Shown here one piece after another: positions 1-8,353 of a stretch of DNA of 64,000 nucleotides. Numbering within the stretch: position 1 is the first letter of the stretch; the number at the start of each line of letters is the position of its first letter. The notes beneath the pieces were generated by a model, which made no database searches, was not told the DNA's origin, and saw nothing but the letters and a program-made list of their open reading frames with translations. Made by a program: the position numbers and the translations under genes. This DNA is from DATKUC01 sp964553615 (lineage in GTDB: Bacteria; Spirochaetota; Spirochaetia; DSM-27196; DATKUC01). The stretch spans positions 62,001 to 126,000 of the forward strand of contig CAZKMA010000002.1 of the NCBI GenBank assembly GCA_964553615.1. Reading direction: 5' to 3'.

Positions 1-84
1 CTGTTCGAGCAGCTCCGATTCCTGTTGCTTGGCTTTTGCAACGCCTTCTTCATAGATCTTTGACGTAAGCTCTTCGATCTTCAT
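1..84 (-). CDS. atpE: V-type ATP synthase subunit E, N-terminus (partial)
   Basis: Only the first 28 codons are inside the window; the gene runs off the left edge. The visible protein starts MKIEELTSKIYEEGVAKA and continues as a charged, Gln/Glu-rich helix, as expected for the peripheral-stalk subunit E of V/A-type ATPases, which spirochaetes use. A GGAGGA Shine-Dalgarno sits about a dozen bases before the ATG at 84. The call rests on the short N-terminus only; another coiled-coil stalk protein (subunit H/G type) is possible. Confidence 0.5.
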   Translation of the reverse strand, partial: MKIEELTSKIYEEGVAKAKQQESELLEQ

Positions 85-233
85 GCTAGTATTCGTCCTC
101 CACCATTCTCGTCACGGCCGGTAGGTACGGCACACGTCCGGACGCACAATAGAACTCTTTTGCACAAAAACAATACATTTGATTAGTTTATTTGTCGTGA
201 TCGAACTCGACGCCACAGGACACGCCTGATGTT

Positions 234-371
234 GGCGGTTTCCTCCCGGAGGGTGGTTACCTGGTACAAACCGGTGTGTATGACGCTCTCCGTGTATGAG
301 AAGGGGAAACCGCCGGTCAAGCTCACAATTCCGGTCCAGATTTCCGGGCGGTTTCCCCAGAATTTTTTTTT
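234..371 (+). promoter_or_regulatory. attenuator-like leader: alternative hairpins ending in a terminator
   Basis: Three segments compete. Segment B (GGGGAAACCGCC, 303-314) is perfectly complementary to segment C (GGCGGTTTCCCC, 347-358), which is followed by nine T at 363-371, giving a strong intrinsic terminator. Segment A (GGCGGTTTCC, 234-243) is perfectly complementary to the last ten bases of B, so A:B pairing would prevent the terminator. This is the architecture of a transcription attenuator or riboswitch expression platform. The next gene on the strand is serS, 270 bases downstream. The signal sensed is not evident. Confidence 0.55.
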
Positions 372-563
372 CACCCGAAGACGGTTGCGCGTCAGGAAAC
401 GTCAGTGCACCGGATTTCATCGCGGCTCTCTGTGGTTCCTTGTAACAACATTACCGCCATGATTCTTCGCAGGGAATAGACTACTGAGGTTATTCTTAAA
501 AAAAATATCGATCAAAGGATGGAGAATGCCCGACAGGAGTATTCGGCATCAGAGAATAGCAGA

Positions 564-583
564 TGTCGGCAAATTTGCCGGCA
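564..583. promoter_or_regulatory. near-perfect 20-bp palindrome upstream of serS
   Basis: TGTCGGC (564-570) and GCCGGCA (577-583) flank AAATTT; only one position breaks the symmetry. It lies 60 bases before the serS start and could be an operator or an RNA hairpin in the leader. Apart from this and the attenuator, I see no gene between 85 and 644. Confidence 0.25.
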
Positions 584-644
584 GACTTGCCAACAGGGTC
601 GACGACAGCTTGCCACTCCTACCTGCCGCAGGTACTATAGCGTC

Positions 645-1922
645 ATGCTCGATCTGAAATATATCCGCGAAAACCTTTCTGCCGTGAAGCAGAACGTCCA
701 GAACAGATTCGTAGAGGCAGACGTCGATCTTGTTGTTCGATTGTACGACGAACGGAACGGTCTGATCCAGGAAATCGATGCGTTGAGGATGCGCCGGAAC
801 GAGAATGCGGCTCGTATGAAAGGCTCGCTTGCAAAAGAGGAGCGCGCGCCGCTCATAGAAGAGGGCAAGCGAATCAAGGAGCAGCTCCCGGAGCTGGAAG
901 AGCGGCTGAAGCGCGTGGAAACTGAGCTCGGAGCCGAAGCGGCTCGGATACCGAATATGTCCCATCCCGATGCCCCTGTCGGCAAGGAGGAGAAGGACAA
1001 TCTGGAAATCAGACGGTGGGGAACCATCCCTTCCCATTCTTCGCCGGCCAAAGATCATGTCCGGCTCGGAGAAGATCTTGATCTGATCGATTTCGATACG
1101 GGTGCCCGGGTATCGGGTACCAAATTCTACTATCTGAAAAATGAAGCGGTCCTTCTCGATCTGGCTCTTGTTCGGTACGCGCTGGACGTAGTGACTGCCC
1201 GGGGGTTCACCCCCACCATAACTCCGGATATTGCGAAGGAAGAGATCGTTGGAGCCATTGGATTCCAGCCACGCGGTGATGAAAGTAACATTTACACAAT
1301 AGAAGGAACCGGAACCTGTCTGATCGGAACCGCCGAGATCACGCTTGGCGGATATCATGCAGGAAAGATACTTGAGCTTGCGGACCTGCCGGTGAGGTTG
1401 GCGGGAGTTTCTCACTGCTTCCGAAGGGAAGCAGGCGCCGCGGGACAGTTTTCAAAGGGTTTGTATCGCGTGCACCAGTTCACGAAGGTTGAAATGTTCG
1501 TCTATTGCCATCCCGATCAATCCGACGCAATACACGACGAGCTGCTTGCAATAGAGGAGGAGATATTCCGCGGACTCGCAATCCCGTATCGCGTGGTAGA
1601 CACCTGCACGGGAGATCTTGGTGGACCCGCCTACCGCAAATTCGATATCGAGGCGTGGATGCCTGGTCGAGGAGAAGGCGGCGACTGGGGAGAGGTAACG
1701 AGTACATCGAACTGTACCGACTATCAGGCACGGCGGCTCGGCGTCCGCTTCAAGGAAGAAGGCAAGACCCGATTCGTTCATATGCTGAACGGAACAGCGG
1801 TAGCAACATCCCGCGCACTGGTGGCGATCCTCGAAAACTGCCAACAGGACGATGGTTCAATACGGATTCCTGACGTACTGATTCCATATGTCGGTGTTGA
1901 TGTAATACGGCCCCGAACTTAG
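645..1922 (+). CDS. serS: seryl-tRNA synthetase
   Basis: Charges tRNA-Ser with serine in the cytosol. The protein has 425 residues, normal for bacterial SerRS. The N-terminal part (to about residue 110) is the long antiparallel coiled-coil tRNA-binding arm, rich in Glu/Arg/Leu. The class II catalytic core follows, with motif 2 (FRREAGAAGQ) and motif 3 (GTAVATSRALVAILEN). I chose ATG 645 because MLDLKYIREN is the typical SerRS start; the frame is open further upstream to 519 but that extension lacks family similarity. No strong Shine-Dalgarno is seen. The next gene follows after 20 bases, suggesting an operon. An attenuator-like structure lies upstream. Confidence 0.97.
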   Translation: MLDLKYIRENLSAVKQNVQNRFVEADVDLVVRLYDERNGLIQEIDALRMRRNENAARMKGSLAKEERAPLIEEGKRIKEQLPELEERLKRVETELGAEAARIPNMSHPDAPVGKEEKDNLEIRRWGTIPSHSSPAKDHVRLGEDLDLIDFDTGARVSGTKFYYLKNEAVLLDLALVRYALDVVTARGFTPTITPDIAKEEIVGAIGFQPRGDESNIYTIEGTGTCLIGTAEITLGGYHAGKILELADLPVRLAGVSHCFRREAGAAGQFSKGLYRVHQFTKVEMFVYCHPDQSDAIHDELLAIEEEIFRGLAIPYRVVDTCTGDLGGPAYRKFDIEAWMPGRGEGGDWGEVTSTSNCTDYQARRLGVRFKEEGKTRFVHMLNGTAVATSRALVAILENCQQDDGSIRIPDVLIPYVGVDVIRPRT

Positions 1923-1942
1923 GAGAGAATTCCGGAGGGTCC

Positions 1943-3028
1943 GTGGTGGCAGAAAAGACCTACATAGTAGCCGAGATCGGAACCTCCCACGGAGGGAACA
2001 TCGAGCGCGCAACAGAGCTCGTGTCTGCAGCGGCGGCTGCCGGGGCGGATTGCGCGAAGTTCCAGCTTGTAATAGCAGACGAGATCATCTCCGCCGAAAC
2101 CGGGGATGTGCCCCTTCCGGGCGGCTCCGTTCCGCTTTTCAGCCGCTTCAGTGAACTCGAACGTCCGATCGATTTCTACCGGACTCTGAAGGAAACAACG
2201 GAAAGAGCCGGGCTGGATTTCCTGTGCACACCCTTCGGGTCCCGGAGTGCGGCAATGCTGCGGGATCTCTCGGTGTCTCGCATCAAGATTGCGAGTCCGG
2301 AGCTCAATCACCATCCGCTTCTGCGCGAAGTCGCAGGTTTCGGCGTGCCGATCTTTCTCTCGGCCGGGGTATCCATGCTTTCGGACATCGAGGAAGCTCT
2401 GGAAATTGTTGGAAACGGGAAAACGACTCTTCTTCACTGCGTTACCGCCTATCCGGCTCCGGCCCAAGAGTATAACCTCCGCATACTTCCGCTGCTCTCC
2501 CGGCTGTTCGGAGTGCGGGTAGGCGTCTCCGACCATTCAACCGACCCCGAACTCGTTCCGGCGCTCGCGGTGTCTCAGGGCGCCTGCGTCGTGGAAAAGC
2601 ACATTACCCTGTCCAGAACCAGCGGTGGACTCGACGATCGGGTGGCACTCGAGCCTGCTGCATTCGAACGCATGGTGCAGGCTATTCGTGAAGCCGAACA
2701 ACGGGACGAGAATCAGACGATCGACGCACTCGGACTCATTCACGGAATGGATATGGTGGAAGCGGTGCTTGGCGACGGGCGGAAGAGGCTTGCACCCTCG
2801 GAACGTGCCAATTACGGACGAACCAACCGCTCCATACACGCCACACGGATGCTCTCAGCAGGCACCTGCCTCAGCCTCGAGGATATAGCGGTCCTTCGCA
2901 CCGAAAAGGTGCTCCGGCCGGGACTCCATCCACGCCACGTTGAGGCGGTGATTGGACGGGTTCTTGCGCGCGATGTCCCTGTGGGGCAGGGCATAGGATG
3001 GGACGATCTCGTCGGTGTCTGCCGCTGA
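1943..3028 (+). CDS. NeuB-family sialic (nonulosonic) acid synthase-like protein
   Basis: Predicted to condense phosphoenolpyruvate with an N-acylated hexosamine to give a nonulosonic acid such as a sialic, legionaminic or pseudaminic acid. The 361-residue protein opens with VAEIGTSHGGN, matching the NeuB barrel start, has VEKHITLSRTSGGLDD near the end of the TIM barrel, and ends in a SAF (antifreeze-like) domain (RTNRSIHATRMLSAG onward). GTG at 1943 is preceded by GGAGGG. No other nonulosonate genes (NeuA/NeuC type) are adjacent, so the exact sugar is unknown. Confidence 0.85.
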   Translation: MVAEKTYIVAEIGTSHGGNIERATELVSAAAAAGADCAKFQLVIADEIISAETGDVPLPGGSVPLFSRFSELERPIDFYRTLKETTERAGLDFLCTPFGSRSAAMLRDLSVSRIKIASPELNHHPLLREVAGFGVPIFLSAGVSMLSDIEEALEIVGNGKTTLLHCVTAYPAPAQEYNLRILPLLSRLFGVRVGVSDHSTDPELVPALAVSQGACVVEKHITLSRTSGGLDDRVALEPAAFERMVQAIREAEQRDENQTIDALGLIHGMDMVEAVLGDGRKRLAPSERANYGRTNRSIHATRMLSAGTCLSLEDIAVLRTEKVLRPGLHPRHVEAVIGRVLARDVPVGQGIGWDDLVGVCR

Positions 3029-3052
3029 GGTTAATTCGGACAGTTTTTTTTT
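3019..3052 (+). terminator. weak intrinsic terminator after the NeuB-like gene
   Basis: CTGCCG (3019-3024) can pair with CGGACAG (3037-3043, one bulged A), directly followed by nine T (3044-3052). The stem overlaps the stop codon of the NeuB-like gene. Confidence 0.5.
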
Positions 3053-3054
3053 CC

Positions 3055-3083
3055 TTGACAGCCCGGTTGGCGCGCATTATAAG
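3055..3083 (+). promoter_or_regulatory. sigma-70-type promoter for the response regulator / tag operon
   Basis: TTGACA at 3055-3060, a 17-base spacer, and TATAAG at 3078-3083. Predicted transcription start is near 3090, leaving a leader of only about nine bases that is essentially the GAGGAAG ribosome-binding site. Confidence 0.7.
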
Positions 3084-3098
3084 GAAAGTTGAGGAAGT

Positions 3099-4223
3099 AT
3101 GAACGTTCACGATGTCGTCGAGCCGAAGAGGATTCTGATAGTCGACAACTCGCGCCCGGTACACGACCTGTTGTCACGCATCCTCTCCGAACTCAATCCC
3201 GACCTGCAGATGACGTTCACCGCCGCATTCAACGGTCTTCAGGCCCTCTATGCAGGCAAAGAAACACGGTTCGATCTCATCCTGCTCGAGATGGACCTTC
3301 CGACAATGGATGGCGCCAAGTTTCTGCAGAAACGACGCAAAATCGCAAAGCTGAAGGAAGTACCGGTGGTCGTCGTGAGCAGAGTCAGCACCCCGGAAAC
3401 CGTAACGCAGGCGCTCCAACTCGGCGCAACGGCCTATTTGCGAAAGCCCATCATGATCGAAAAGCTGAAGACCGCGGTAATGGGCGCGCTTGGATGGCAA
3501 GCGGAACCGAATGCCGAAGTACCCGCTTCGGATCCGCCGGTTCACCATCCTGCGGGTGAGCCGACGCCTGAACAGTCGGAAAAGGGACACCTTGAGGTGT
3601 ACCTGAACGGCAACATCGTTGTCGCTGAAGTCCACGGCGCACTGGATTCGGTAACCCGCCTCGCACTCCACTACCGGCTCTCCGAGCTGGCAATCTATCT
3701 ACCGGTTGCCACCAAGCGCTTCCTCATTATCCTCGCATCCACACGGAACCTGGATCTTACTCCGGAGAACATACGAAGTCTGTTCCTGTTCCGGGAGGCT
3801 CCCGGAGCGGGGGCCGAAATACCGCTGGACAGCATCAAGGTCATAACCAACTCCGAGCATGTCGTCGACCTCCTCGCGAAGGATCCCGTGCTGAAGGAGA
3901 TCGAGGTCGTCGACGGATATGTGAATGGTCTTCGCATCCTCAATCTCCTCCTCCTCAGGCACCGTACATCGTCAATCCGCATCGACTTTATTCGACCCGG
4001 CACATCGCTCAATGCGACAGTCTTCGACCGGGACGGGAACCTGGTCAAACACAGGGAGGAAGAGTTCCTTGCCGACGAGCTCGCCGAGCTTGCGGAGCGC
4101 GGAATCGACCGACTGTTCTATGTCGAGATGAGTCCGGAGGACGAGCAGGTATTTGATTCACCATACATGGATCTCACCGGAGTCAAGCTTCCGGAACAGC
4201 AAGGCTTTCTGATTCGAGGATAG
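3099..4223 (+). CDS. response-regulator receiver protein with Glu at the phosphorylation site
   Basis: A CheY-like receiver occupies about residues 10-125; the remaining 250 residues match no domain I recognise. The receiver keeps one N-terminal acidic residue (D16), Ser94 in the Ser/Thr position and the conserved Lys116, but the phosphoacceptor position reads LLEMDLPTMDG: Glu64 stands exactly four residues before the conserved Pro, where Asp is expected. Glu often mimics the phosphorylated state, so the protein may be constitutively active or read a different signal. No sensor kinase is adjacent; it is followed 11 bases later by tag. Confidence 0.75.
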   Translation: MNVHDVVEPKRILIVDNSRPVHDLLSRILSELNPDLQMTFTAAFNGLQALYAGKETRFDLILLEMDLPTMDGAKFLQKRRKIAKLKEVPVVVVSRVSTPETVTQALQLGATAYLRKPIMIEKLKTAVMGALGWQAEPNAEVPASDPPVHHPAGEPTPEQSEKGHLEVYLNGNIVVAEVHGALDSVTRLALHYRLSELAIYLPVATKRFLIILASTRNLDLTPENIRSLFLFREAPGAGAEIPLDSIKVITNSEHVVDLLAKDPVLKEIEVVDGYVNGLRILNLLLLRHRTSSIRIDFIRPGTSLNATVFDRDGNLVKHREEEFLADELAELAERGIDRLFYVEMSPEDEQVFDSPYMDLTGVKLPEQQGFLIRG

Positions 4224-4234
4224 GGAGAATAATC

Positions 4235-4816
4235 GTGAATAATTCAACAAGCTCCGAGCGATGCGGTTGGTGCGCCGCCGATCCGCTCTATATTCGATAC
4301 CACGACGAAGAATGGGGGGTTCCAGTTCACGATGAGCGGTTACATTTCGAATTCCTGACCCTTGAAGGCGCGCAGGCGGGTCTGTCCTGGTTCACCATTC
4401 TGAAGAAACGAGACATGTATCGCCGATTATACCAGGGGTTCGACCCCGCGATTGTCTCCCTGTTCGACGAAGAAAAGGTACAGGAGCTCCTTTCAAACCC
4501 GGGAATTGTGCGCAACCGATTGAAAATAAACTCATCTGTCTCGAACGCCCGACAGTTTCTCGAAATTCAGGCCGAGTTTGGCACCTTCGATCGGTATATC
4601 TGGCAATTTGTGGATGGCAAACCGATCGTAAACAACTGGGAAACCCTTTCGGAGGTGCCCGCCACGACCAGCCTTTCGGATGCAATCAGCAAGGATCTTC
4701 GGAAGAGGGGGTTCCGTTTCGTCGGTTCAACGATTGTCTACGCTCATATGCAGGCAATCGGCCTCGTAAACGACCATATTACGAGCTGCTTTCGCCACGC
4801 GGAACTTGCCCGTTGA
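4235..4816 (+). CDS. tag: DNA-3-methyladenine glycosylase I
   Basis: Removes 3-methyladenine from alkylated DNA in base-excision repair. The 193-residue protein shows the Tag signature CGWCAADPLYIRYHDEEWG, with the active-site Glu and the N-terminal zinc Cys, and the C-terminal zinc ligands in NDHITSCFRHAE. The GTG start at 4235 has GGGAGA upstream. It is co-transcribed with the preceding receiver protein (gap 11 bases). Confidence 0.95.
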   Translation: MNNSTSSERCGWCAADPLYIRYHDEEWGVPVHDERLHFEFLTLEGAQAGLSWFTILKKRDMYRRLYQGFDPAIVSLFDEEKVQELLSNPGIVRNRLKINSSVSNARQFLEIQAEFGTFDRYIWQFVDGKPIVNNWETLSEVPATTSLSDAISKDLRKRGFRFVGSTIVYAHMQAIGLVNDHITSCFRHAELAR

Positions 4817-4834
4817 CCAATCCGGACAGAAGTT

Positions 4835-4864
4835 GGCCCGCCGACATTGATCGTCAGGCGGGCC
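4835..4864 (+). terminator. GC-rich hairpin after tag
   Basis: GGCCCGCC (4835-4842) and GGCGGGCC (4857-4864) form a perfect 8-bp stem with a 14-base loop, 18 bases after the tag stop. There is no T tract, so it may act as an mRNA 3' stabiliser or a factor-assisted terminator. Confidence 0.45.
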
Positions 4865-5000
4865 GGTAGGTCCCCCCCTTGTGCGATGGGGTTGAACTGA
4901 ATTTTATTACACGTGGGCGTACTTTGCAAGGTATTTCTACGCCGCTTTTCTCTGTTGATCAGCCACAATCTGTCGATATTAGAGATCAGAGAGATGAACC

Positions 5001-5825
5001 ATGCGGCACGCCGACTACAGTAGACCAATCGCAGTAATAACCGGAGCAACAAGCGGGATAGGAGCGGCGTTTGCACGCCGGCTTGCATCCCGGGGGTACG
5101 ATCTCGTTGTGACCGGACGCAGGAAGGAGAAGATCGCTTCGCTCGTCAAGGAGATCGAGGATGAGTTCGGCACTCAGGTGGAAACCATCCTTTGCGAGTT
5201 GTCCAATCCTGACCACGTCGACCGCCTGGTGAAACGGCTGATCGAGAAGGATGAGGTTGCGATCCTCGTGAATAACGCGGGCTTCGGCATTGGGGATTCA
5301 TTCGCAGACGCGGATCTCGAACAGTTTCTCTCGATGCTCCGCGTGCACGTGGACACCACAATGAGATTGATTCACGCGGTACTGCCCGGGATGAGGCGGC
5401 GCCAGAAGGGTTCGATCATAAACGTCTCATCACTTCTGGCACTGGTTCCTGCTCCACAGAGTTCCGTCTACGCAGGAACGAAGGCATTTCTCAACCTCTT
5501 CACCGAGAGCCTTCACATGGAGCTGAAAAAGGACAATATTCGTGTCCAGGCGCTTCTTCCGGGTTTTACCCGCACCGATTTTCATACGCAGATGAACGCA
5601 AGAAACCAGCCGACAAACGGCGATTCTGAGTCCCGGGTTCCGGCCCGAAAACACACCATCGTTCGATTCATGCGTCCCGAGAAGGTAGTGGACGAATCGC
5701 TGTCAGCCCTTCGACGCGGAAAGGTCATTTGCATTCCAGGATTTCGCAATCGAGTCCTGGCAGGGGTTGCCAAATTTCTACCACGCTCACTCGTTTACAC
5801 AATTGTATCGCACTGGCGCGGATGA
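5001..5825 (+). CDS. short-chain dehydrogenase/reductase
   Basis: A 274-residue classical SDR with the NAD(P) motif TGATSGIG (TGxxxGxG), NNAG at the fourth beta strand, catalytic Ser in NVSS and Tyr/Lys in YAGTK. It resembles the DltE/YqjQ group of reductases with unknown substrates. The 100-residue C-terminal part is longer than in FabG and ends in a hydrophobic tail. It stands alone on the plus strand and is followed by a 25-bp repeat found at other gene ends in this window. A role in the lipid locus 5 kb away is possible but unsupported. Confidence 0.8.
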   Translation: MRHADYSRPIAVITGATSGIGAAFARRLASRGYDLVVTGRRKEKIASLVKEIEDEFGTQVETILCELSNPDHVDRLVKRLIEKDEVAILVNNAGFGIGDSFADADLEQFLSMLRVHVDTTMRLIHAVLPGMRRRQKGSIINVSSLLALVPAPQSSVYAGTKAFLNLFTESLHMELKKDNIRVQALLPGFTRTDFHTQMNARNQPTNGDSESRVPARKHTIVRFMRPEKVVDESLSALRRGKVICIPGFRNRVLAGVAKFLPRSLVYTIVSHWRG

Positions 5826-5845
5826 ATATCTGCGTTTCACCTCAT

Positions 5846-5870
5846 CTGAAGTATCAACGAGCGTGTTGAT
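5846..5870 (+). repeat. 25-bp gene-end repeat, copy 1
   Basis: Starts CTGAAGTATCAAC and ends GTGTTGAT; the inner ATCAAC/GTTGAT arms are inverted. It lies 20 bases after the SDR stop, on the same strand. Related copies are at 44832-44856, 44967-44991 and 62526-62550. Confidence 0.75.
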
Positions 5871-5896
5871 AAACCGTCGCAGTCAATGGATCCGGC

Positions 5897-6652
5897 CTAT
5901 TTCTTGTTTCTCTTCCCCTTCCCGCCCGAATCTTTCTCCTCGTCGTCAACAATATCAACACGAATAGTCGTTCCGCTCTCGTCTTCGGCCGATACGTCGT
6001 TCTGAGGCGTCTCCGGCTTGTCTTCTGCACCCGTCGACCGCCGCTCTGCATTTCTGCGGGCGCTTTCAAAGAACTCTCCAACCTGTCGCAGACCGTCGGA
6101 AATGGTCTGCTCGGCTCCACGGAGAAACTCGTTGATCGGCTCGGCCTGTCCGGATCCGCCGGACTTGTCACCGGTATCCCCTTTGCTCTCCCTCGGCTTA
6201 TCTCCGGATCGGGTGAATTGATCGTACCGGTCACGGAGTTCACCGGAGGCCCGGTCAAATACTTCGCGGACCTGCTGAAAAGCGTCCTCCATGCCTTCTC
6301 CGAACGTCTTGCGTCCATTTGCAACGTCGTTCAGGTTCCTGAAGCCGCGGTAAACTTCCGAAACGGCATCACCGCTGGAGCCACCTCGAATTTGTTCACG
6401 ATACAGTCCGGAGAGACCCGGTATATCGCGAAAGATCCAGGACAGAATTGTGCGCAGGTAAGCGATTCTGTCCTGATCTTCCCGTTTATTCACTCGTGAG
6501 AGCTCTTCCACTACTGCTCCGACGAGTTTCCCGGCGTACTCGGAGTGTTCCGGTTCGGCCAGGCGGTTTGTCTTGATATACTGATACGCCGCGATGTAAT
6601 TCTGTTCGGCCAGAAGCCGTTCAAAGTACTCTTTGTCCAATTCTTGACTCAT
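5897..6652 (-). CDS. hypothetical protein with charged C-terminal tail
   Basis: 251 residues, no family recognised. The first 110 residues are helical and repeat-like (FERLLAEQNYIAAYQYIKT resembles one TPR-type helix pair). The rest is hydrophilic and low-complexity, with many Gly/Lys/Glu and an acidic stretch before the basic end GKGKRNKK. No signal peptide or membrane segment is seen. The ATG at 6652 has GGGAGAG upstream and lies one base after the stop of the GIN-domain gene, so the two are co-transcribed. Confidence 0.55.
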   Translation of the reverse strand: MSQELDKEYFERLLAEQNYIAAYQYIKTNRLAEPEHSEYAGKLVGAVVEELSRVNKREDQDRIAYLRTILSWIFRDIPGLSGLYREQIRGGSSGDAVSEVYRGFRNLNDVANGRKTFGEGMEDAFQQVREVFDRASGELRDRYDQFTRSGDKPRESKGDTGDKSGGSGQAEPINEFLRGAEQTISDGLRQVGEFFESARRNAERRSTGAEDKPETPQNDVSAEDESGTTIRVDIVDDEEKDSGGKGKRNKK

Positions 6653-6653
6653 G

Positions 6654-7385
6654 CTACTCTCCCTTCTGTTTGACCGTGCCGACACCATTTATCCGCACAT
6701 CCTGTGCCGACACGGTTCCGTAATAGTCTATCCTGCCAACTCCGTCCAGCTGCCCCGAGAGCGCTCCGCCATTCATGGAGAGAATAACATTTCCCGCCCC
6801 CTGCAGATTCACTACCGCGTTCGTGACCGAGCTCGACCGAAAATCCATGCTGGAAGCACCGGCAGTGTGCAGGGTCAGCGTGTTGACGCGATTGTTGCTC
6901 CCGATTACATTCCCCGCTCCGGCAATATCGATCGAAAGCGACGGAACCGTGAAGCCGTCTATCGTAACCCGCGCGCCGCCGCGCACCTGAACGTTCGCCA
7001 GATTCGTGCTTTCAACGACTGCTTTCAGTCTGCCCGCAAGAACCCCCGTTGTGTGTCTGAGGCCGAGGGTCAATCGCCCATCTGTGACCTCGGCAACGAC
7101 ATCACCTTCAGACTCCGCGGGTGCATCGATGCGCACACGGTACTCAGTACCATGCTGTATACTGATATCCCATCCACCGTCGGCTGAAACGGCCGTAAAC
7201 GGTCTGCCGTTCAGGGCCCTGGTTGTCGAAGGCTGCCCGACCACTTGCGGAGCGCTTGAGAATGCTCCCTGTGCCGAGGGTCGAGTTCTGTTGCTGTACA
7301 GGTACCAACCGGCAAGCACCATTGCCGCAACGAGCATGACGATCCCGACAACACTGATCAGCACCGTTCTCTTCTGGGTTTCCAT
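6654..7385 (-). CDS. membrane-anchored GIN-domain (DUF2807) protein
   Basis: 243 residues. A single N-terminal membrane helix (about residues 7-30, VLISVVGIVMLVAAMVLAG) is followed by a beta-solenoid-like domain from about residue 60 with repeating short strands and Gly-Ala turns (AGAGNVIG, GAGNVILSMNGG), characteristic of the putative auto-transporter adhesin head-GIN/DUF2807 family. It is probably exposed outside the inner membrane. ATG 7385 is preceded by CGGAGA. First gene of a two-gene operon driven by the promoter at 7429-7457. Confidence 0.75.
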   Translation of the reverse strand: METQKRTVLISVVGIVMLVAAMVLAGWYLYSNRTRPSAQGAFSSAPQVVGQPSTTRALNGRPFTAVSADGGWDISIQHGTEYRVRIDAPAESEGDVVAEVTDGRLTLGLRHTTGVLAGRLKAVVESTNLANVQVRGGARVTIDGFTVPSLSIDIAGAGNVIGSNNRVNTLTLHTAGASSMDFRSSSVTNAVVNLQGAGNVILSMNGGALSGQLDGVGRIDYYGTVSAQDVRINGVGTVKQKGE

Positions 7386-7428
7386 GAGAGTCTCCGGGTG
7401 GAAACGGACTAAAGACTGTTCTTGATAG

Positions 7429-7457
7429 AATATATTGCTCAGGAAGTTTTCTATCAA
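7429..7457 (-). promoter_or_regulatory. promoter for the GIN-domain operon, within an inverted repeat
   Basis: On the minus strand TTGATA (7457-7452), a 17-base spacer and TATATT (7434-7429). The -35 box is part of TTGATAGAA, whose inverted copy lies at 7422-7430 overlapping the -10, giving a 9-bp inverted repeat spanning the promoter that could be an operator. Confidence 0.55.
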
Positions 7458-7498
7458 CTGCCCGCAACTGCCCGCGGTCGTCTGACCGCGGTCATCTG
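7456..7498. repeat. short tandem repeats upstream of the CPBP gene
   Basis: AACTGCCCGC is repeated directly at 7456-7465 and 7466-7475, followed by two 12-mers differing at one base (CGCGGTCGTCTG at 7473-7484 and CGCGGTCATCTG at 7487-7498). Function unknown. Confidence 0.5.
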
Positions 7499-7570
7499 CC
7501 TTGCCGCCGGCGCCGCGGAAGAGCTCCGATTTGGTTGACCGCTTTTCACAATCCTGCCATAGTACGGTGA

Positions 7571-8353
7571 ATGAACAGATGGGACGTACGCAAAATCGAT
7601 ACCGGGGCAGCCAGGCTCGTAGGTATTCTCATCTACGCCGGACTCGCACTCACCGTCTTTACGTATCTGGTTCCACCGCTCTTCGGTGCTGCAAAAGCCG
7701 CCGCCCTTCCGGTAATTGGACGACTTCCCGGTGATCTTCCTGGATATGTGCTTCGTTTCATCCTCACCGCAATCCTGTTCGCAGCAGTCCCCGCGTTGTT
7801 CGCGGCCGTGGGAATGGTGCACTGGCCGGATCTCGGGCTCGTTTCCGCCAGCGGTTTTCTCCGATCTCGCCTTTTCTTCATACTGCTCGGTGCGGCCGCG
7901 CTCATCGGTATATCTTCGGCGTATTCGGGAGGTCTGTCGACCTATTACCCCTATTCACATACGCTGCTCGAGCTCGCAAAAACAAGATCCGTACTCTATC
8001 TCATGCTCCACCTGGTCCTTTACTTCCTCTTTTACTATGTGCCATGGGAAGTTTTTTTTCGCGGGCTCCTTATCCTGCCCTTCCTCCGGTGGTTTGAGTC
8101 TCGCAATATCTCCGATTCCGCGATACTGATAGTGGTCGCATCTTTCCAGATCATACCCTCCGCACTCATTCACTTCGGACATCCACCCAGCGAGATGGCG
8201 AGTGCGGTCATATTCGGCGTTCTTGCAGGATGGCTCGTGGTGCGGACACGATCCATCCTCCCGAGTCTCATGATCCATGCTGCAGTGGGGCTTTGCCTGG
8301 ATGCTGCCATCTATCTCCGGACCGTTGGAGTGCTCCCGGGAGGGCTGCAATGA
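7571..8353 (+). CDS. CPBP-family intramembrane metalloprotease-like protein
   Basis: 260 residues with about seven hydrophobic helices. The CPBP (CAAX protease/bacteriocin-processing, Abi) motifs are visible: PWEVFFRGLL (Glu and Arg of the ExxxR motif), the second-motif His in LIHFGHPPSEM, and His/Asp in MIHAAVGLCLD. The first motif has Trp-Glu instead of Glu-Glu. These enzymes sit in the inner membrane; targets are usually unknown. Its stop overlaps the next start (ATGA at 8350-8353), so it is translationally coupled to the extended SDR beside the lipid locus. Confidence 0.8.
   Translation: MNRWDVRKIDTGAARLVGILIYAGLALTVFTYLVPPLFGAAKAAALPVIGRLPGDLPGYVLRFILTAILFAAVPALFAAVGMVHWPDLGLVSASGFLRSRLFFILLGAAALIGISSAYSGGLSTYYPYSHTLLELAKTRSVLYLMLHLVLYFLFYYVPWEVFFRGLLILPFLRWFESRNISDSAILIVVASFQIIPSALIHFGHPPSEMASAVIFGVLAGWLVVRTRSILPSLMIHAAVGLCLDAAIYLRTVGVLPGGLQ

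Noticed and set aside
234..371. T-box riboswitch for serS
   Set aside because: AGGGTGG at 250-256 recalls the T-box core, but the following ACCGCG is absent in the right place, no specifier stem is evident and the distance to serS is unusually long.
229..462. 77-codon open frame in the serS leader
   Set aside because: It runs through the terminator hairpin and T tract and has no convincing ribosome-binding site or protein character.
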